The translations under genes were made by a program, and so were the position numbers. A stretch of 64,000 nt of DNA from Exiguobacterium algae (GTDB lineage Bacteria; Bacillota; Bacilli; Exiguobacteriales; Exiguobacteriaceae), in contig NZ_JACSKZ010000002.1 of assembly GCF_018617875.1 (NCBI RefSeq), forward strand, positions 186,001-250,000, in the 5' to 3' direction. Below are positions 18,146 through 26,621 of this stretch, in pieces. How positions within the stretch are numbered: the first letter of the stretch is position 1; every line of letters begins with the position of its first letter. The notes beneath the pieces were generated by a model, which saw only the letters and a list, made by a program, of their open reading frames with translations, ran no database searches and had not been told where the DNA came from.

Positions 18146-18857
18146 CGGATAAAACCTCCTCGATTTTGGACTGAATGCGTTCGAAGCTGTATGCTAAGTC
18201 AATCTCAGCCCCTTTTTGAGGAGATTCGATTCGCACGGAGGTCTCGCTCACGGAAGCATCTCCCCGATATTTGAGTGGGGGAGTATCCGGTGTGACCCAC
18301 TCCGACTCAAAGCGTTGAATCGAAGCCAATCGGGTTGGGTGTACAAAAATCATCAAAGACTCGGCATCGACATGGTGCGTTAGCTGGCGACGAATCATGT
18401 CGGCAAACAGCGCCTCCTCATTTCTCACAAGTTCCGTTGTCACTTGTTCACTAATGGACACGGCTAGCTTCACCAAATCCTGCTCCGACTGTCGCCATTT
18501 TTCTTCATACCATTGTTCAAGTTCGACGGATACCGAGTTCAACCGAGTGGTCACCTCTTCAAACTCCGCTCTTCCTTCGGACTTCCCTTGTATGAAGCCC
18601 GCTTCGTAGCCTTCTTGTCTTGCGAGATCGAGCGTTTGACTCTTCGTTTCTGCCAACTGTTTCAACTCTTGCTCTTGATACTGTCGAAATGCTTCTTCCG
18701 CACGCTCTAGTTCTGCGTAGCGTTCTTGGATCGTTTGTTCATGATCAAGGGTCGGGCTCTGTTCTAGTACCGGTTTCAAAAGGGACTTGGACTCAATTCG
18801 CAAGGGCTCATTCGTAGTCGCCCGTTGCCGTTTAATCACGTTAGACAACGATGTCAT
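18132..18857 (-). CDS. fliH: Flagellar export regulator FliH
   Basis: 241 residues from ATG 18857 (start MTSLSNVIKRQRATT, GAGGTGG ribosome site five bases upstream). A GTG at 18866 would add three residues. The central part (about 60-130) is a Glu/Gln-rich coiled coil, and the C-terminal domain resembles the F1 delta/V1 E stator that holds FliI (KLAVSISEQVTTELVRNEEA). FliH links the ATPase to the C-ring. It overlaps fliG by 17 bases. Confidence 0.9.
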   Translation of the reverse strand: MTSLSNVIKRQRATTNEPLRIESKSLLKPVLEQSPTLDHEQTIQERYAELERAEEAFRQYQEQELKQLAETKSQTLDLARQEGYEAGFIQGKSEGRAEFEEVTTRLNSVSVELEQWYEEKWRQSEQDLVKLAVSISEQVTTELVRNEEALFADMIRRQLTHHVDAESLMIFVHPTRLASIQRFESEWVTPDTPPLKYRGDASVSETSVRIESPQKGAEIDLAYSFERIQSKIEEVLSDGAY

Positions 18858-19857
18858 CTCCTCCACCTCGACTAATCACAATCTCACCGACATCTTCTAA
18901 GCGACGAATAATCCCGACGATCCGGCTTTGGGCTTCTTCGACGTCACGCAATCGAACAGGACCCATAAATTCCATATCTTCTTTGAATGTTTCGACCATT
19001 CGCTGTGACATGTTCTTGAAGATGACTTGTTTGACTTCTTCCGAAGATACTTTGAGCGCGAGTAGTAAATCGTCGTTCGCCACTTCCCGAATGATCCGCT
19101 GAATCGCACGAGAGTCGAGCGTGACGATGTCTTCGAATACGAACATCCGCTTTTTGATTTCTTCGGCGAGTTCTGGGTCTTCGATTTCAAGTGCATCGAG
19201 TATCGTCCGTTCAGTCGTTCGATCGACACCGTTCAACACTTCAACGACAGCCTCGATGCCACCAGACTGGGCATAGTCTTGCATGTCCGTTTGAGACAGG
19301 TTCTTCTCTAATATTTGTTCGACTTCATGAATCACATCCGGGTTCAGGCGATCCATCGTCGCAATCCGTTTCGCCACCTCTGATTGAATCTCAGGGGTCA
19401 ATTCGGATAAGATTTGACCCGATTTGACTGGTTCTAAATGGGCCAATATCAATGCGATCGTCTGGGGATGCTCATTTTGAATAAAGTTGAGCAGCTGTTT
19501 CGGGTCCGCTTTACGGGCAAACTCGAACGGACGTACTTGGAGAGTGGACGTCAGGCGATGAATTAATGCCATCGCCTTATCCTCTCCTACCGCCTTTTCC
19601 AAAACGGTTTTTGCAAATCCGATTCCACCTTGCGTGATATAACTTTGAGCCATCGCAAGTTCATGAAACTCACCAAGAATGCTTTCCTTTTCTTCAGGAG
19701 ACACTTTTTTCAATGCTGAAATCTGTAGCGTCAGCTGTTCCATTTCTTCTTCAGACAAATGCTTATACACGTTTGCCGCCACTTCAGGACCTAGGGAAAT
19801 CATGAGCATCGCTGCTTTTTCTCGATTTGATTGTTTTGCGTAGTTCACGTTACTCAC
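18841..19857 (-). CDS. fliG: Flagellar motor switch protein FliG
   Basis: 338 residues. The N domain (REKAAMLMISLGPEVAANVY) binds FliF, the middle has the EHPQTIALILAHL motif, and the C-terminal torque helix contains the charged set that meets MotA (VTLDSRAIQRIIREVANDDL and LALKVSSEEVKQVIFKNMSQ). It forms the upper C-ring. The start overlaps the fliF stop by four bases. Confidence 0.97.
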   Translation of the reverse strand: MSNVNYAKQSNREKAAMLMISLGPEVAANVYKHLSEEEMEQLTLQISALKKVSPEEKESILGEFHELAMAQSYITQGGIGFAKTVLEKAVGEDKAMALIHRLTSTLQVRPFEFARKADPKQLLNFIQNEHPQTIALILAHLEPVKSGQILSELTPEIQSEVAKRIATMDRLNPDVIHEVEQILEKNLSQTDMQDYAQSGGIEAVVEVLNGVDRTTERTILDALEIEDPELAEEIKKRMFVFEDIVTLDSRAIQRIIREVANDDLLLALKVSSEEVKQVIFKNMSQRMVETFKEDMEFMGPVRLRDVEEAQSRIVGIIRRLEDVGEIVISRGGGDDIVV

Positions 19858-21422
19858 TCCTCAGACATCCATGTACGAAGAAGTTTGGCGAATTCTTCTG
19901 GGTTACTTTCTGCCAATTTCTCCAACTGTTTCTTCTTGACTGCCCCTTCACCTCGTTCTTCAAGATCAAGGTCCGGCACTTCGTCCTCGTAAGGAACTTC
20001 CCACTCACTTCGTTCTTCCCCGTCATCTTTCTTACGTCTTCGCATCGCAAAGAATAAGAGAGCAAGTAAGACAACTGCTCCGGCACCTGCAGCGTACATC
20101 CACCATTCCTGTTGCTGGACAGATGCAGCGACTTCTTCGACTTCAGCAAATGGTCTTGAGACGACGACTACTTTTTGCTCGAGTTCGGCGTCTGTCAACG
20201 CCTCGTCTGTTTTGGCAAGGGATGTCCGAATAATCGAATACATCATCGTCTCCAAATCGCCTTCAAGTTGTGGATCGATCGTCGTCGCGCCATCCGGGGG
20301 TTCGACAATCAATTGGACACCGAGGTCACGGATTGTGTACGGTGCGTTTTGGATTTGTTTTGTAATACGGTTTACTTCATAATTGATGATTTCATGATTC
20401 TTTTCACTTTCTTCTGAGCTATCGCCCGTTGCCGCAGGGAAATTGATGGTATCATTGTCCCCTGTTCCTGCCCCGGTGGCTGTTCCGGTCCCGCCGGTGT
20501 AAGCCTCGGCGATTCGCTCAGCCGATGTGACAATCCCTTCCATGTTTTCATCATCCACTGGGGTGACGAGCTTTTGTTCTTCCGATGTTTGTGTCGTATC
20601 GATATCAGCTGTCACAGATACTAAGACACTCCGTTCACCGAGAAGAACCGCTAACATTTGTTGGATTTGCTGACGTACTTCCTTTTCGACTTGTCGCTTC
20701 AGCGCCAACGGGTCCGTCGATCCCCCGCTTGCTGTCACCGTTTGGTCCAGATCATAGTAAGTGAAGTATTGGTCCATGATCGAGATGTTCTCCGGTTTTA
20801 AGTTCGGTACACTTTTGCTAATCAAGTGATACAAGCCTTTAACCGTATTTGGTTCTAAGTTGGTTCCTGCTCCAAGGTTCAACACAATCGAAGCGGTTGG
20901 CTCCCCTTGATCTTCTGCCAGGAAAACTGACTTTTCAGGTATCGAGATGACGACCTTCGCTTGATTGATTCCTTCGATTTGGGTGATTAAGCGTTCCAAC
21001 TCGGTTTGCATTGCACTTCTTTCGATTACCGCCATTTCCCGGTCGGTCGTACCGAAGCCTGCATTCTCACTGAAGAAACTATAGTCAATCGAGCCTGACC
21101 TCGGAATCCCGGCTGCCGCCAAGCTCACTTTCAGTTGGTCGACCATCGCACTCGGTACGTAGACGCTCACGCCATTCGATGTCGCCTTGATTTCGGACTT
21201 CACACCGTCAGCAGTCAATTGTTCGGTCACTTCACCTGCCTCTTGAGCAGACAAGTTTGTATATAGAGGGGCCATGTTTGGCCTTGCTATCATAAATGTC
21301 AGCACCGAAGCGGCAATCAGGATTACCGCGGCGATGATTCCCCAAAACTTCTTCCGGCTTGAAGGCATCGCATTTAGAGAATCGGTCACTGACTTGAAAC
21401 GTTCTTTTAGCTTTTCATTCAT
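19854..21422 (-). CDS. fliF: MS-ring protein FliF
   Basis: 522 residues. Two membrane helices (about 25-45, FWGIIAAVILIAASVLTFMI; about 445-466, WWMYAAGAGAVVLLALLFFA) flank the extracytoplasmic YscJ/FliF ring domains (NMAPLYTNLSAQEAGEVTEQ is the family start). The acidic C-terminal tail (EEFAKLLRTWMSEE) is the FliG-binding helix. The Gly/Thr-rich stretch near residue 320 is the expected variable loop. FliF starts assembly of the basal body. Confidence 0.97.
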   Translation of the reverse strand: MNEKLKERFKSVTDSLNAMPSSRKKFWGIIAAVILIAASVLTFMIARPNMAPLYTNLSAQEAGEVTEQLTADGVKSEIKATSNGVSVYVPSAMVDQLKVSLAAAGIPRSGSIDYSFFSENAGFGTTDREMAVIERSAMQTELERLITQIEGINQAKVVISIPEKSVFLAEDQGEPTASIVLNLGAGTNLEPNTVKGLYHLISKSVPNLKPENISIMDQYFTYYDLDQTVTASGGSTDPLALKRQVEKEVRQQIQQMLAVLLGERSVLVSVTADIDTTQTSEEQKLVTPVDDENMEGIVTSAERIAEAYTGGTGTATGAGTGDNDTINFPAATGDSSEESEKNHEIINYEVNRITKQIQNAPYTIRDLGVQLIVEPPDGATTIDPQLEGDLETMMYSIIRTSLAKTDEALTDAELEQKVVVVSRPFAEVEEVAASVQQQEWWMYAAGAGAVVLLALLFFAMRRRKKDDGEERSEWEVPYEDEVPDLDLEERGEGAVKKKQLEKLAESNPEEFAKLLRTWMSEE

Positions 21423-21444
21423 CGCAACTCGTCATCCTCTACAA

Positions 21445-21726
21445 TTAAACTTGCATTCGCATCATTTCTTGATAGGCTTCCACAGCCTTGTTCCGCACCT
21501 CGATGGCAAGTTGCATCGCAATCGACGACTCTTCGCTTTGAATCATGACTTGATGAAGGTCTGCTTTGCCAAGTGCTAAATCGACTCGCGCCGCACTTGT
21601 CGCCTGCTGTGTCTCATTTAGCGATTTAATGGCTTCATTCAAATATGACCCGAATTGAGATGGGCTTGTTTGTTTTGTTGAAACCGTTTGTTCAATCGGC
21701 ATCAACTGAATTGGGTTAATCTGCAT
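21445..21726 (-). CDS. fliE: Basal-body protein FliE
   Basis: 93 residues, normal FliE size. The C-terminal signature (VMIQSEESSIAMQLAIEVRN and KAVEAYQEMMRMQV) is complete. FliE joins the MS ring to the proximal rod and is the first substrate exported. It lies between flgC and fliF, separated by 13 and 22 bases. Confidence 0.95.
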   Translation of the reverse strand: MQINPIQLMPIEQTVSTKQTSPSQFGSYLNEAIKSLNETQQATSAARVDLALGKADLHQVMIQSEESSIAMQLAIEVRNKAVEAYQEMMRMQV

Positions 21727-21739
21727 CCACCTTCACTCC

Positions 21740-22168
21740 TTATCCTTTTCCAATCTCCATCGCTTTTACGAGCATTGCCTTTGAGGCATTCATCGCCGCG
21801 ATGTTCGCTTCATAGGACCTTGTTGCCCCCATGAGGTCCACCATTTCTTTTAACAGGTCGACGTTTGGCATTTGAACATACCCTCGTTCATCCGCATCCG
21901 GATGGCTCGGGTTGTATACCAACTTATACGGACTCTCATCTTCTACGATTTGAGCCACCTGGACCCCTCCGCTAACGTCATTTAACCGCTTTCGAAACGG
22001 CGCCTCTTGAAGAACCGTCATTTTCCGTGTGTAAGGCTGCCATTCACCGTCAACGAGCTTGCCACGCGTTGTCTGTGCGTTGGCAATGTTCGCGGACACA
22101 GTGTCCATGCGTAACCGTTGAGACGTCAGTGCAGTAGCAGATATATGAAAGCTATCGAACATTCCCAT
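21740..22168 (-). CDS. flgC: Proximal rod protein FlgC
   Basis: 142 residues. The N-terminal rod motif (FHISATALTSQRLRMDTVSA then NIANAQTTRG) and C-terminal motif (VDLLKEMVDLMGATRSYEAN) mark FlgC. The ATG at 22168 has GAGGT about eight bases upstream and follows flgB by two bases. Confidence 0.96.
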   Translation of the reverse strand: MGMFDSFHISATALTSQRLRMDTVSANIANAQTTRGKLVDGEWQPYTRKMTVLQEAPFRKRLNDVSGGVQVAQIVEDESPYKLVYNPSHPDADERGYVQMPNVDLLKEMVDLMGATRSYEANIAAMNASKAMLVKAMEIGKG

Positions 22169-22170
22169 CG

Positions 22171-22539
22171 TTAACGACCTCCTCTAATGACTGATTTTAT
22201 TCCCCCAAGTCGACGATTCAATTGTTCCATCATCGCCTCATATTGAAGCTGGTTTCGTGCCAACTCACTCATTTCATAATCTAAATCTACGTTGTTTCCA
22301 TCACTTCTCATTGCACCGCCTGCCCGATCGACAATTTTTGAAGTCGCCGAATCGCTAGGTCGTCCGCCCTCTAGTTTTAGTCGCATCTCGGTGTGCAATG
22401 TCTCTTCAAAGACGGCTTGCTTCGCTTTAAAGTTCGGAGTATCAATATTCGAGAGATTATGACTGATCACTTTTTGATTCAGGACTGCATGATTGACTGC
22501 TTGTTTTAATAATTGATAATCGCTGCCGATCCAACTCAT
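22171..22539 (-). CDS. flgB: Proximal rod protein FlgB, first gene of the fla/che operon
   Basis: 122 residues from ATG 22539 (MSWIGSDYQLLKQAVNHAVL). The rod motif KVISHNLSNIDTPNFKAKQA is intact, and the C-terminus has the helix YEMSELARNQLQYEAMMEQL. A GTG at 22548 would add three residues; GAGG lies only three bases before the ATG, so the start is less certain than for its neighbours. The 264-base upstream gap to codY contains the codY terminator, a palindrome and a weak CodY-like site. Confidence 0.93.
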   Translation of the reverse strand: MSWIGSDYQLLKQAVNHAVLNQKVISHNLSNIDTPNFKAKQAVFEETLHTEMRLKLEGGRPSDSATSKIVDRAGGAMRSDGNNVDLDYEMSELARNQLQYEAMMEQLNRRLGGIKSVIRGGR

Positions 22540-22668
22540 GAACCTCACTCACTTTCGATAGATGAATACATGTATATACCTGATTTGGAAATTGTACTAT
22601 TTCATTGAAACAAATCTGTAACAGAACTGAAAGATATTTTTGTTAAAACAGGTAAATGGTATGACCCG

Positions 22669-22692
22669 AATTTGTCGAATTTACGACAAATT
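22669..22692. repeat. Perfect 9-bp inverted repeat upstream of flgB
   Basis: Arms AATTTGTCG (22669-22677) and CGACAAATT (22684-22692) are exact reverse complements, separated by AATTTA. With its dyad symmetry in a promoter-sized gap it resembles an operator. No T-run follows either side, so it is not a terminator. The regulator is unknown; I do not recognise it as a CodY, Spx, LexA, HrcA or Fur site. Confidence 0.6.
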
Positions 22693-22701
22693 CTGAAAAT
22701 G
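22687..22701 (+). promoter_or_regulatory. Weak CodY-box-like site near flgB
   Basis: The 15 bases match 11 of 15 positions of the CodY consensus AATTTTCWGAAAATT, with the TTCTGAAAAT core intact. CodY represses the fla/che operon in B. subtilis, and codY is the adjacent gene. It overlaps the right arm of the palindrome. An 11/15 match in AT-rich DNA can arise by chance. Confidence 0.35.
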
Positions 22702-22714
22702 ATTACTTTCGCAC

Positions 22715-22755
22715 TAAAAAAAACCGCTTCTTCATAAAAGAAAGCGGTTTTTTAG
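22715..22755 (-). terminator. Rho-independent terminator after codY
   Basis: Arms at 22721-22729 and 22742-22750 pair as AAACCGCTT/AAGCGGTTT with a 12-base loop. On the minus strand the stem is followed by eight T (22716-22723). It lies about 60 bases after the codY stop and separates the codV-codY operon from flgB. Confidence 0.88.
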
Positions 22756-22812
22756 GAAAAAAGTCCCTAAACGAAGGAGATTCATGGGTAAATACACATA
22801 AAATCCTGTCAT

Positions 22813-23592
22813 TTAATTCGATTTTAGTTTTTGTAACTCGAATAAAAAGTTGTCATTTAGTATCTTGATATATGTTCCTTTCATACCGAGTGAACGTGAT
22901 TCTATTACACCGGCGCTCTCTAGTTTACGAAGCGCGTTGACAATAACAGAGCGCGTAATTCCCACACGGTCGGCAATTTTGGAAGCGACTAACAACCCTT
23001 CGTTTCCTCCAAGCTCTTCAAAAATGTGCTCAATGGCTTCAAGTTCCGAATAAGAAAGTGAATTGATTGCCATTTGGACGACTGCTTTTTTACGGGCCGA
23101 TGTTTCAGCTTCTGCCGCTTTTTCACGAAGAATCTCCATGCCTACGACTGTAGCACTATACTCTGCAAGAACGAGGTCATCTTCAGTGAATTCATTAGTC
23201 AAGCGACCGAGTACGAGTGTACCTAAACGCTCTCCTCCACCGATGATTGGGACAATCGTCGTTTTCGAGTTGAGGAACAAGTCATGGTTCTCAACCGGGA
23301 AGGCTGTATATTCACTATCGATATCAATGTTCGCCGTCGTTTCTTTCACGTTAAACAAGTTTGAAGCATACGGTTCCGGGAATTGTCGATCGACAAGAAA
23401 CGCCTTCATCCGCTCATTCTCAATCTGTTGTTTGATAGCAAATCCGAGTAAGCGGCCCCGTCTGCTCACGATAAACGTATTGGACTCGAGCACTTCGCGC
23501 ATCTTGTCCGCCATTTCTTTGAAGTCAACATGTGCACTGGCTTCCTGTTGAAGCATTGTGTTTAATTGGCGTGTTTTGTCTAGTAAGTTCAT
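22813..23592 (-). CDS. codY: Global nutritional repressor CodY
   Basis: 259 residues, the standard CodY length. The N-terminal GAF-like domain (about 1-155) binds branched-chain amino acids. The C-terminal winged helix-turn-helix (about 200-235, [20 protein letters not shown]) is the highly conserved DNA-reading segment. GTP also acts as effector in Bacilli. It is the last gene of codV-hslV-hslU-codY, and a CodY box near that operon's promoter suggests autoregulation. GGAGG lies 11 bases before the ATG. A strong terminator follows. Confidence 0.98.
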   Translation of the reverse strand: MNLLDKTRQLNTMLQQEASAHVDFKEMADKMREVLESNTFIVSRRGRLLGFAIKQQIENERMKAFLVDRQFPEPYASNLFNVKETTANIDIDSEYTAFPVENHDLFLNSKTTIVPIIGGGERLGTLVLGRLTNEFTEDDLVLAEYSATVVGMEILREKAAEAETSARKKAVVQMAINSLSYSELEAIEHIFEELGGNEGLLVASKIADRVGITRSVIVNALRKLESAGVIESRSLGMKGTYIKILNDNFLFELQKLKSN

Positions 23593-23628
23593 AATGTAAA
23601 TTTCCTCCCTGTATATGCATACAGAATC

Positions 23629-24999
23629 TTATAAAATATATTGGCTTAGGTCTCGATCATCTGCAATCGAACCTACTTTTTCTTGTACATATGCCGGTGT
23701 GATTTGAACATGTGTCTGCGGCATGTCGGCGGCCTCAAAGGATAGATCCTCAAGAACACGCTCCATGATCGTATACAGACGACGTGCTCCGATATCATCC
23801 GTTTCCCGGTTCACATGGGTTGCAATCTTGGCAATCTCTTCGATTGCCTCTGCAGTAAATTCAACACTGATCTCTTCTGATTCTAAAAGGGCCGTATACT
23901 GCTTGATCAATGCTTGTGACGGCTCCGTCAAAATCTTGACGAAATCCTCTTCGGTCAAACTGTTCAGTTCGACACGGATTGGGAAGCGCCCTTGAAGTTC
24001 CGGAATCAAATCGGAAGGCTTCGCCATGTGGAAGGCGCCTGCCGCCATAAAGAGGACGTGGTCGGTCTTGACCGGGCCATATTTTGTGACCACAGTAGAA
24101 CCTTCGACAATCGGTAAGATATCCCGTTGGACACCTTCACGAGAAACACCGGCGTGGTCCTGCGATTTCGTTGCGATTTTATCAATCTCATCCACAAAGA
24201 TGATCCCCATCTGCTCACTGCGCCGGACTGCCTCGTCATGCACCTCGTTCATATCGAGAAGGTTCTCTGCCTCTTCTGCGATGAGTAGGGGTCTCGCTTC
24301 ACGTACAGTGAGTTTACGGTTTTTACGTTTCTTCGGAACGATTTGTCCGAGCATATCTTGAAGGTTAGACAGCCCCTCCATCCCTTGACCTTGGAATAGA
24401 TCAACCGTCTGCTTTTCTTCAAGTTCTACTTCAATCGTGCGTTCTTCCAGTTCGCCAAGTTCTAACAGACGGCGGAGTTGGTTCCGATCTGTTGTATCAG
24501 AAGATGAGGTTTGCTCCGACTGTTGCTGTTGTCCACCGAACAACGCTTCAAACGGGTTCGAAGCATTCGGTGTCACTTTGGCCTTTCCTTGCAACGCATC
24601 TAAAATTCGCTCCGTGGCAGCCGCTTCAGCCGGTTCTTTTACGTCTTCTTTCTTTTCTTCCTTCACGAGGCGAACAGACGCCTCCACAAGGTCACGAACC
24701 ATCGATTCCACGTCACGCCCCACATATCCGACTTCGGTGAACTTGGTCGCTTCTACTTTAACAAAAGGAGCTCCGACCAGTTTCGCCAAACGCCGCGCGA
24801 TTTCTGTTTTCCCGACACCGGTCGGTCCGATCATCAAGATATTCTTCGGCGTGACCTCGTCTCGTAGATCTGCCGTCAGCTTTTGGCGCCGATAACGATT
24901 TCGTAACGCAATCGCCACGGCCCGTTTAGCATCCTTTTGACCGATGACGAACCGGTCAAGCTCTGACACGATTTGTCTAGGTGTCAATTCTCGTTTCAT
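23629..24999 (-). CDS. hslU: HslU (ClpY) ATPase of the HslUV protease
   Basis: 456 residues, AAA+ unfoldase. Walker A is [17 protein letters not shown], the pore loop region contains [10 protein letters not shown], and Walker B is [12 protein letters not shown]. The I domain (about 110-240) is Gln/Glu-rich and includes a short low-complexity patch ([20 protein letters not shown]). The C-terminal sensor-2 region ends [10 protein letters not shown], the tail that inserts into HslV. It overlaps hslV by four bases. Confidence 0.97.
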   Translation of the reverse strand: MKRELTPRQIVSELDRFVIGQKDAKRAVAIALRNRYRRQKLTADLRDEVTPKNILMIGPTGVGKTEIARRLAKLVGAPFVKVEATKFTEVGYVGRDVESMVRDLVEASVRLVKEEKKEDVKEPAEAAATERILDALQGKAKVTPNASNPFEALFGGQQQQSEQTSSSDTTDRNQLRRLLELGELEERTIEVELEEKQTVDLFQGQGMEGLSNLQDMLGQIVPKKRKNRKLTVREARPLLIAEEAENLLDMNEVHDEAVRRSEQMGIIFVDEIDKIATKSQDHAGVSREGVQRDILPIVEGSTVVTKYGPVKTDHVLFMAAGAFHMAKPSDLIPELQGRFPIRVELNSLTEEDFVKILTEPSQALIKQYTALLESEEISVEFTAEAIEEIAKIATHVNRETDDIGARRLYTIMERVLEDLSFEAADMPQTHVQITPAYVQEKVGSIADDRDLSQYIL

Positions 25000-25544
25000 T
25001 CAGAATCGCCTCCGATCGTTTCGACAATGACTTGGTCGTTTGTATACACGCAAAGCTCACCGGCAATCTCTAACGCGGCTCGTGCGATTTCTTCTGCTGT
25101 CTTCTCAGAAGAATGACGAACGAGAGCCCTTCCGGCTGCGAGGGCGTAATTCCCGCCAGACCCGATGGCAAGAATTCCATCATCCGGCTCAATCACTTCC
25201 CCGTTTCCGGAGACGAGCAGAAGATGATCTGCATCCATGACAATCAACAAGGCCTCAAGCTGACGGAGCATCTTGTCCCCCCGCCATTCTTTCGCCAACT
25301 CTACCGCTGCGCGCGGTAAATTGCCATTGTACATTTCGAGCTTTGATTCAAACTTCTCAAACAACGTGAACGCATCGGCCACGCTTCCAGCAAAGCCGGC
25401 TACGACTTTTCCGCCATACAGACGTCTTACTTTTTTTGCTTTGTTCTTCATGATGACCGCATTGCCAAATGTGACTTGTCCGTCTCCGCTCATCGCCCCT
25501 TGTCCGTTATGACGAACGGCGAAAATCGTTGTTGCATGGAACAT
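24996..25544 (-). CDS. hslV: HslV (ClpQ) proteasome-like peptidase
   Basis: 182 residues. The beta-type proteasome fold is clear ([49 protein letters not shown]). The start is fixed by AGGAGG seven bases before ATG 25544, giving the N-terminus [11 protein letters not shown]. The presumed nucleophile is Thr5, aligned with Thr of mature E. coli HslV, so a four-residue propeptide must be removed. The Ser at position 2 described for B. subtilis ClpQ (CodW) is absent; position 2 is Phe. It forms a two-ring dodecamer capped by HslU. Confidence 0.96.
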   Translation of the reverse strand: MFHATTIFAVRHNGQGAMSGDGQVTFGNAVIMKNKAKKVRRLYGGKVVAGFAGSVADAFTLFEKFESKLEMYNGNLPRAAVELAKEWRGDKMLRQLEALLIVMDADHLLLVSGNGEVIEPDDGILAIGSGGNYALAAGRALVRHSSEKTAEEIARAALEIAGELCVYTNDQVIVETIGGDSE

Positions 25545-25555
25545 ATCGTAACCTC

Positions 25556-26437
25556 CTACTTTCTTGGATGTGTCGCTTGATAAATTGACCGTAATCTCTC
25601 AGTGGATACGTGGGTATAGCGTCCGGTCGTAGACAATGACTCGTGTCCAAGTAATTCTTGGACTGCACGCAAGTCGGCCCCGCGTTCCAGTAGGTCTGTT
25701 GCGAAACTATGTCGTAATGAGTGGGGGGTCAATGGTTTGTGAAGCCCGCTCTGTTTTCGCAAACGTTTCAAAATGTACCGTATTTGGTCCGTTGTCACTC
25801 GATTCCCTTTTTGACTTAAAAATAATGCGTTTTCTGATGGTTGTACGATTTCACGACGAATGTTCCGGTACCGTTCAATGGCCTCAATAGCATATTTCCC
25901 GACCGGAACGTACCGTTCTTTCTTCCCTTTTCCGACGACATGGACAAACCCAAGTGTTGCATCGAAAGAGGATTCATCCATCCCACACAACTCAGCGACC
26001 CGTACACCGGTGCCGTATAACACCTCGATGATGGCGACATCTCTAGCCTGTAAGAAGGAATCGTCTTGATCTTCTGCTGCCATCAAAAGTTGTTCCACTT
26101 CTGTTGGAACGGCAAACGTCGGTAACGTCTTTCGCCGCTTCGGTGCCGTCAATTCATGAAACAACGGCTCTCCTCCATGCTCTCTCGCCAAATACTTCCC
26201 GAACTGTTTCAGGCAAGAGACTTTCTGTGAAACGGTCGTCGTCGCGACATCCTTTTCATAAAGGACATATAAATAACGCCGCGCCGATTGCACATCGTAA
26301 GGATCTTGATGTGTCGATTGGCAATATGCGGCGTAATGGGTGAGCGTCTGCTCGTAAGAACGTTTCGTATGAGGAGAAAGTCGTCGTTCTATCTGACAAA
26401 AGCGCAGAAATGCTTGTTGATCCTCTAAGAATCCCAT
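25556..26437 (-). CDS. xerC: Tyrosine recombinase XerC (CodV)
   Basis: 293 residues. An N-terminal SAM-like core-binding domain (about 1-85) precedes the catalytic domain with Arg ([11 protein letters not shown]), Lys ([13 protein letters not shown]), His-x-x-Arg ([18 protein letters not shown]), His ([16 protein letters not shown]) and the nucleophile Tyr in GRYTHV. With XerD it resolves chromosome dimers at dif during division. It is first in the codV-hslV-hslU-codY operon; AGGAGG lies eight bases before the ATG. Confidence 0.95.
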   Translation of the reverse strand: MGFLEDQQAFLRFCQIERRLSPHTKRSYEQTLTHYAAYCQSTHQDPYDVQSARRYLYVLYEKDVATTTVSQKVSCLKQFGKYLAREHGGEPLFHELTAPKRRKTLPTFAVPTEVEQLLMAAEDQDDSFLQARDVAIIEVLYGTGVRVAELCGMDESSFDATLGFVHVVGKGKKERYVPVGKYAIEAIERYRNIRREIVQPSENALFLSQKGNRVTTDQIRYILKRLRKQSGLHKPLTPHSLRHSFATDLLERGADLRAVQELLGHESLSTTGRYTHVSTERLRSIYQATHPRK

Positions 26438-26492
26438 ACTTTTGCCTCCTCATCTTCCGTCCAAAAACGCATGTTCTCGTCAAATCGAAATT

Positions 26493-26521
26493 AGCATAGC
26501 ATACAGACAGTATGGTGACAA
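26493..26521 (-). promoter_or_regulatory. Sigma-A promoter of the xerC-hslVU-codY operon
   Basis: Minus-strand -35 TTGTCA (26516-26521), 17-base spacer, -10 TATGCT (26493-26498) with an extended TG at the -15 position. The predicted start lies near 26486, about 50 bases before xerC. A CodY box sits 14 bases upstream of the -35. Confidence 0.7.
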
Positions 26522-26534
26522 TAGATTGTTCTTC

Positions 26535-26549
26535 AATAATCTGAAAATT
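26535..26549 (-). promoter_or_regulatory. CodY box upstream of the codV-codY promoter
   Basis: The minus strand reads AATTTTCAGATTATT, 13 of 15 matches to AATTTTCWGAAAATT. A second, overlapping CodY-like motif shifted by six bases matches about 11 of 15, the overlap pattern known for strong CodY targets. It lies just upstream of the operon's sigma-A promoter, so CodY probably controls its own operon. Confidence 0.6.
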
Positions 26550-26590
26550 TTCAAAGTGTTGTACAAATTACACAATTGAAACTTAACTTC

Positions 26591-26620
26591 AAAACAAAAG
26601 AGCCAAAATCGGCTCTTTTG
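26591..26620 (-). terminator. Terminator after trmFO
   Basis: Arms CAAAAGAGCC (26595-26604) and GGCTCTTTTG (26611-26620) with a six-base loop. On the minus strand the stem runs into TTTTG and begins two bases after the trmFO stop. Confidence 0.85.
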
Positions 26621-26621
26621 T

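Larger units (their letters stand above)
22540..22714. other. Upstream region of flgB (intergenic with codY)
   Basis: This AT-rich gap must drive the 22-kb flagellar operon unless transcription reads through from codY. On the minus strand a TACAAT occurs at 22577-22582, but no good -35 is found 16-18 bases upstream, and no sigma-D type pair (TAAA, 15 bases, GCCGATAT) was found. The gap holds a perfect palindrome (22669-22692), described separately. An activator-dependent or weak sigma-A promoter is therefore likely. Confidence 0.4.

Noticed and set aside
22540-22714. Sigma-D promoter for the flagellar operon
   Set aside because: No TAAA-N15-GCCGATAT-like pair was found on the minus strand in this gap.
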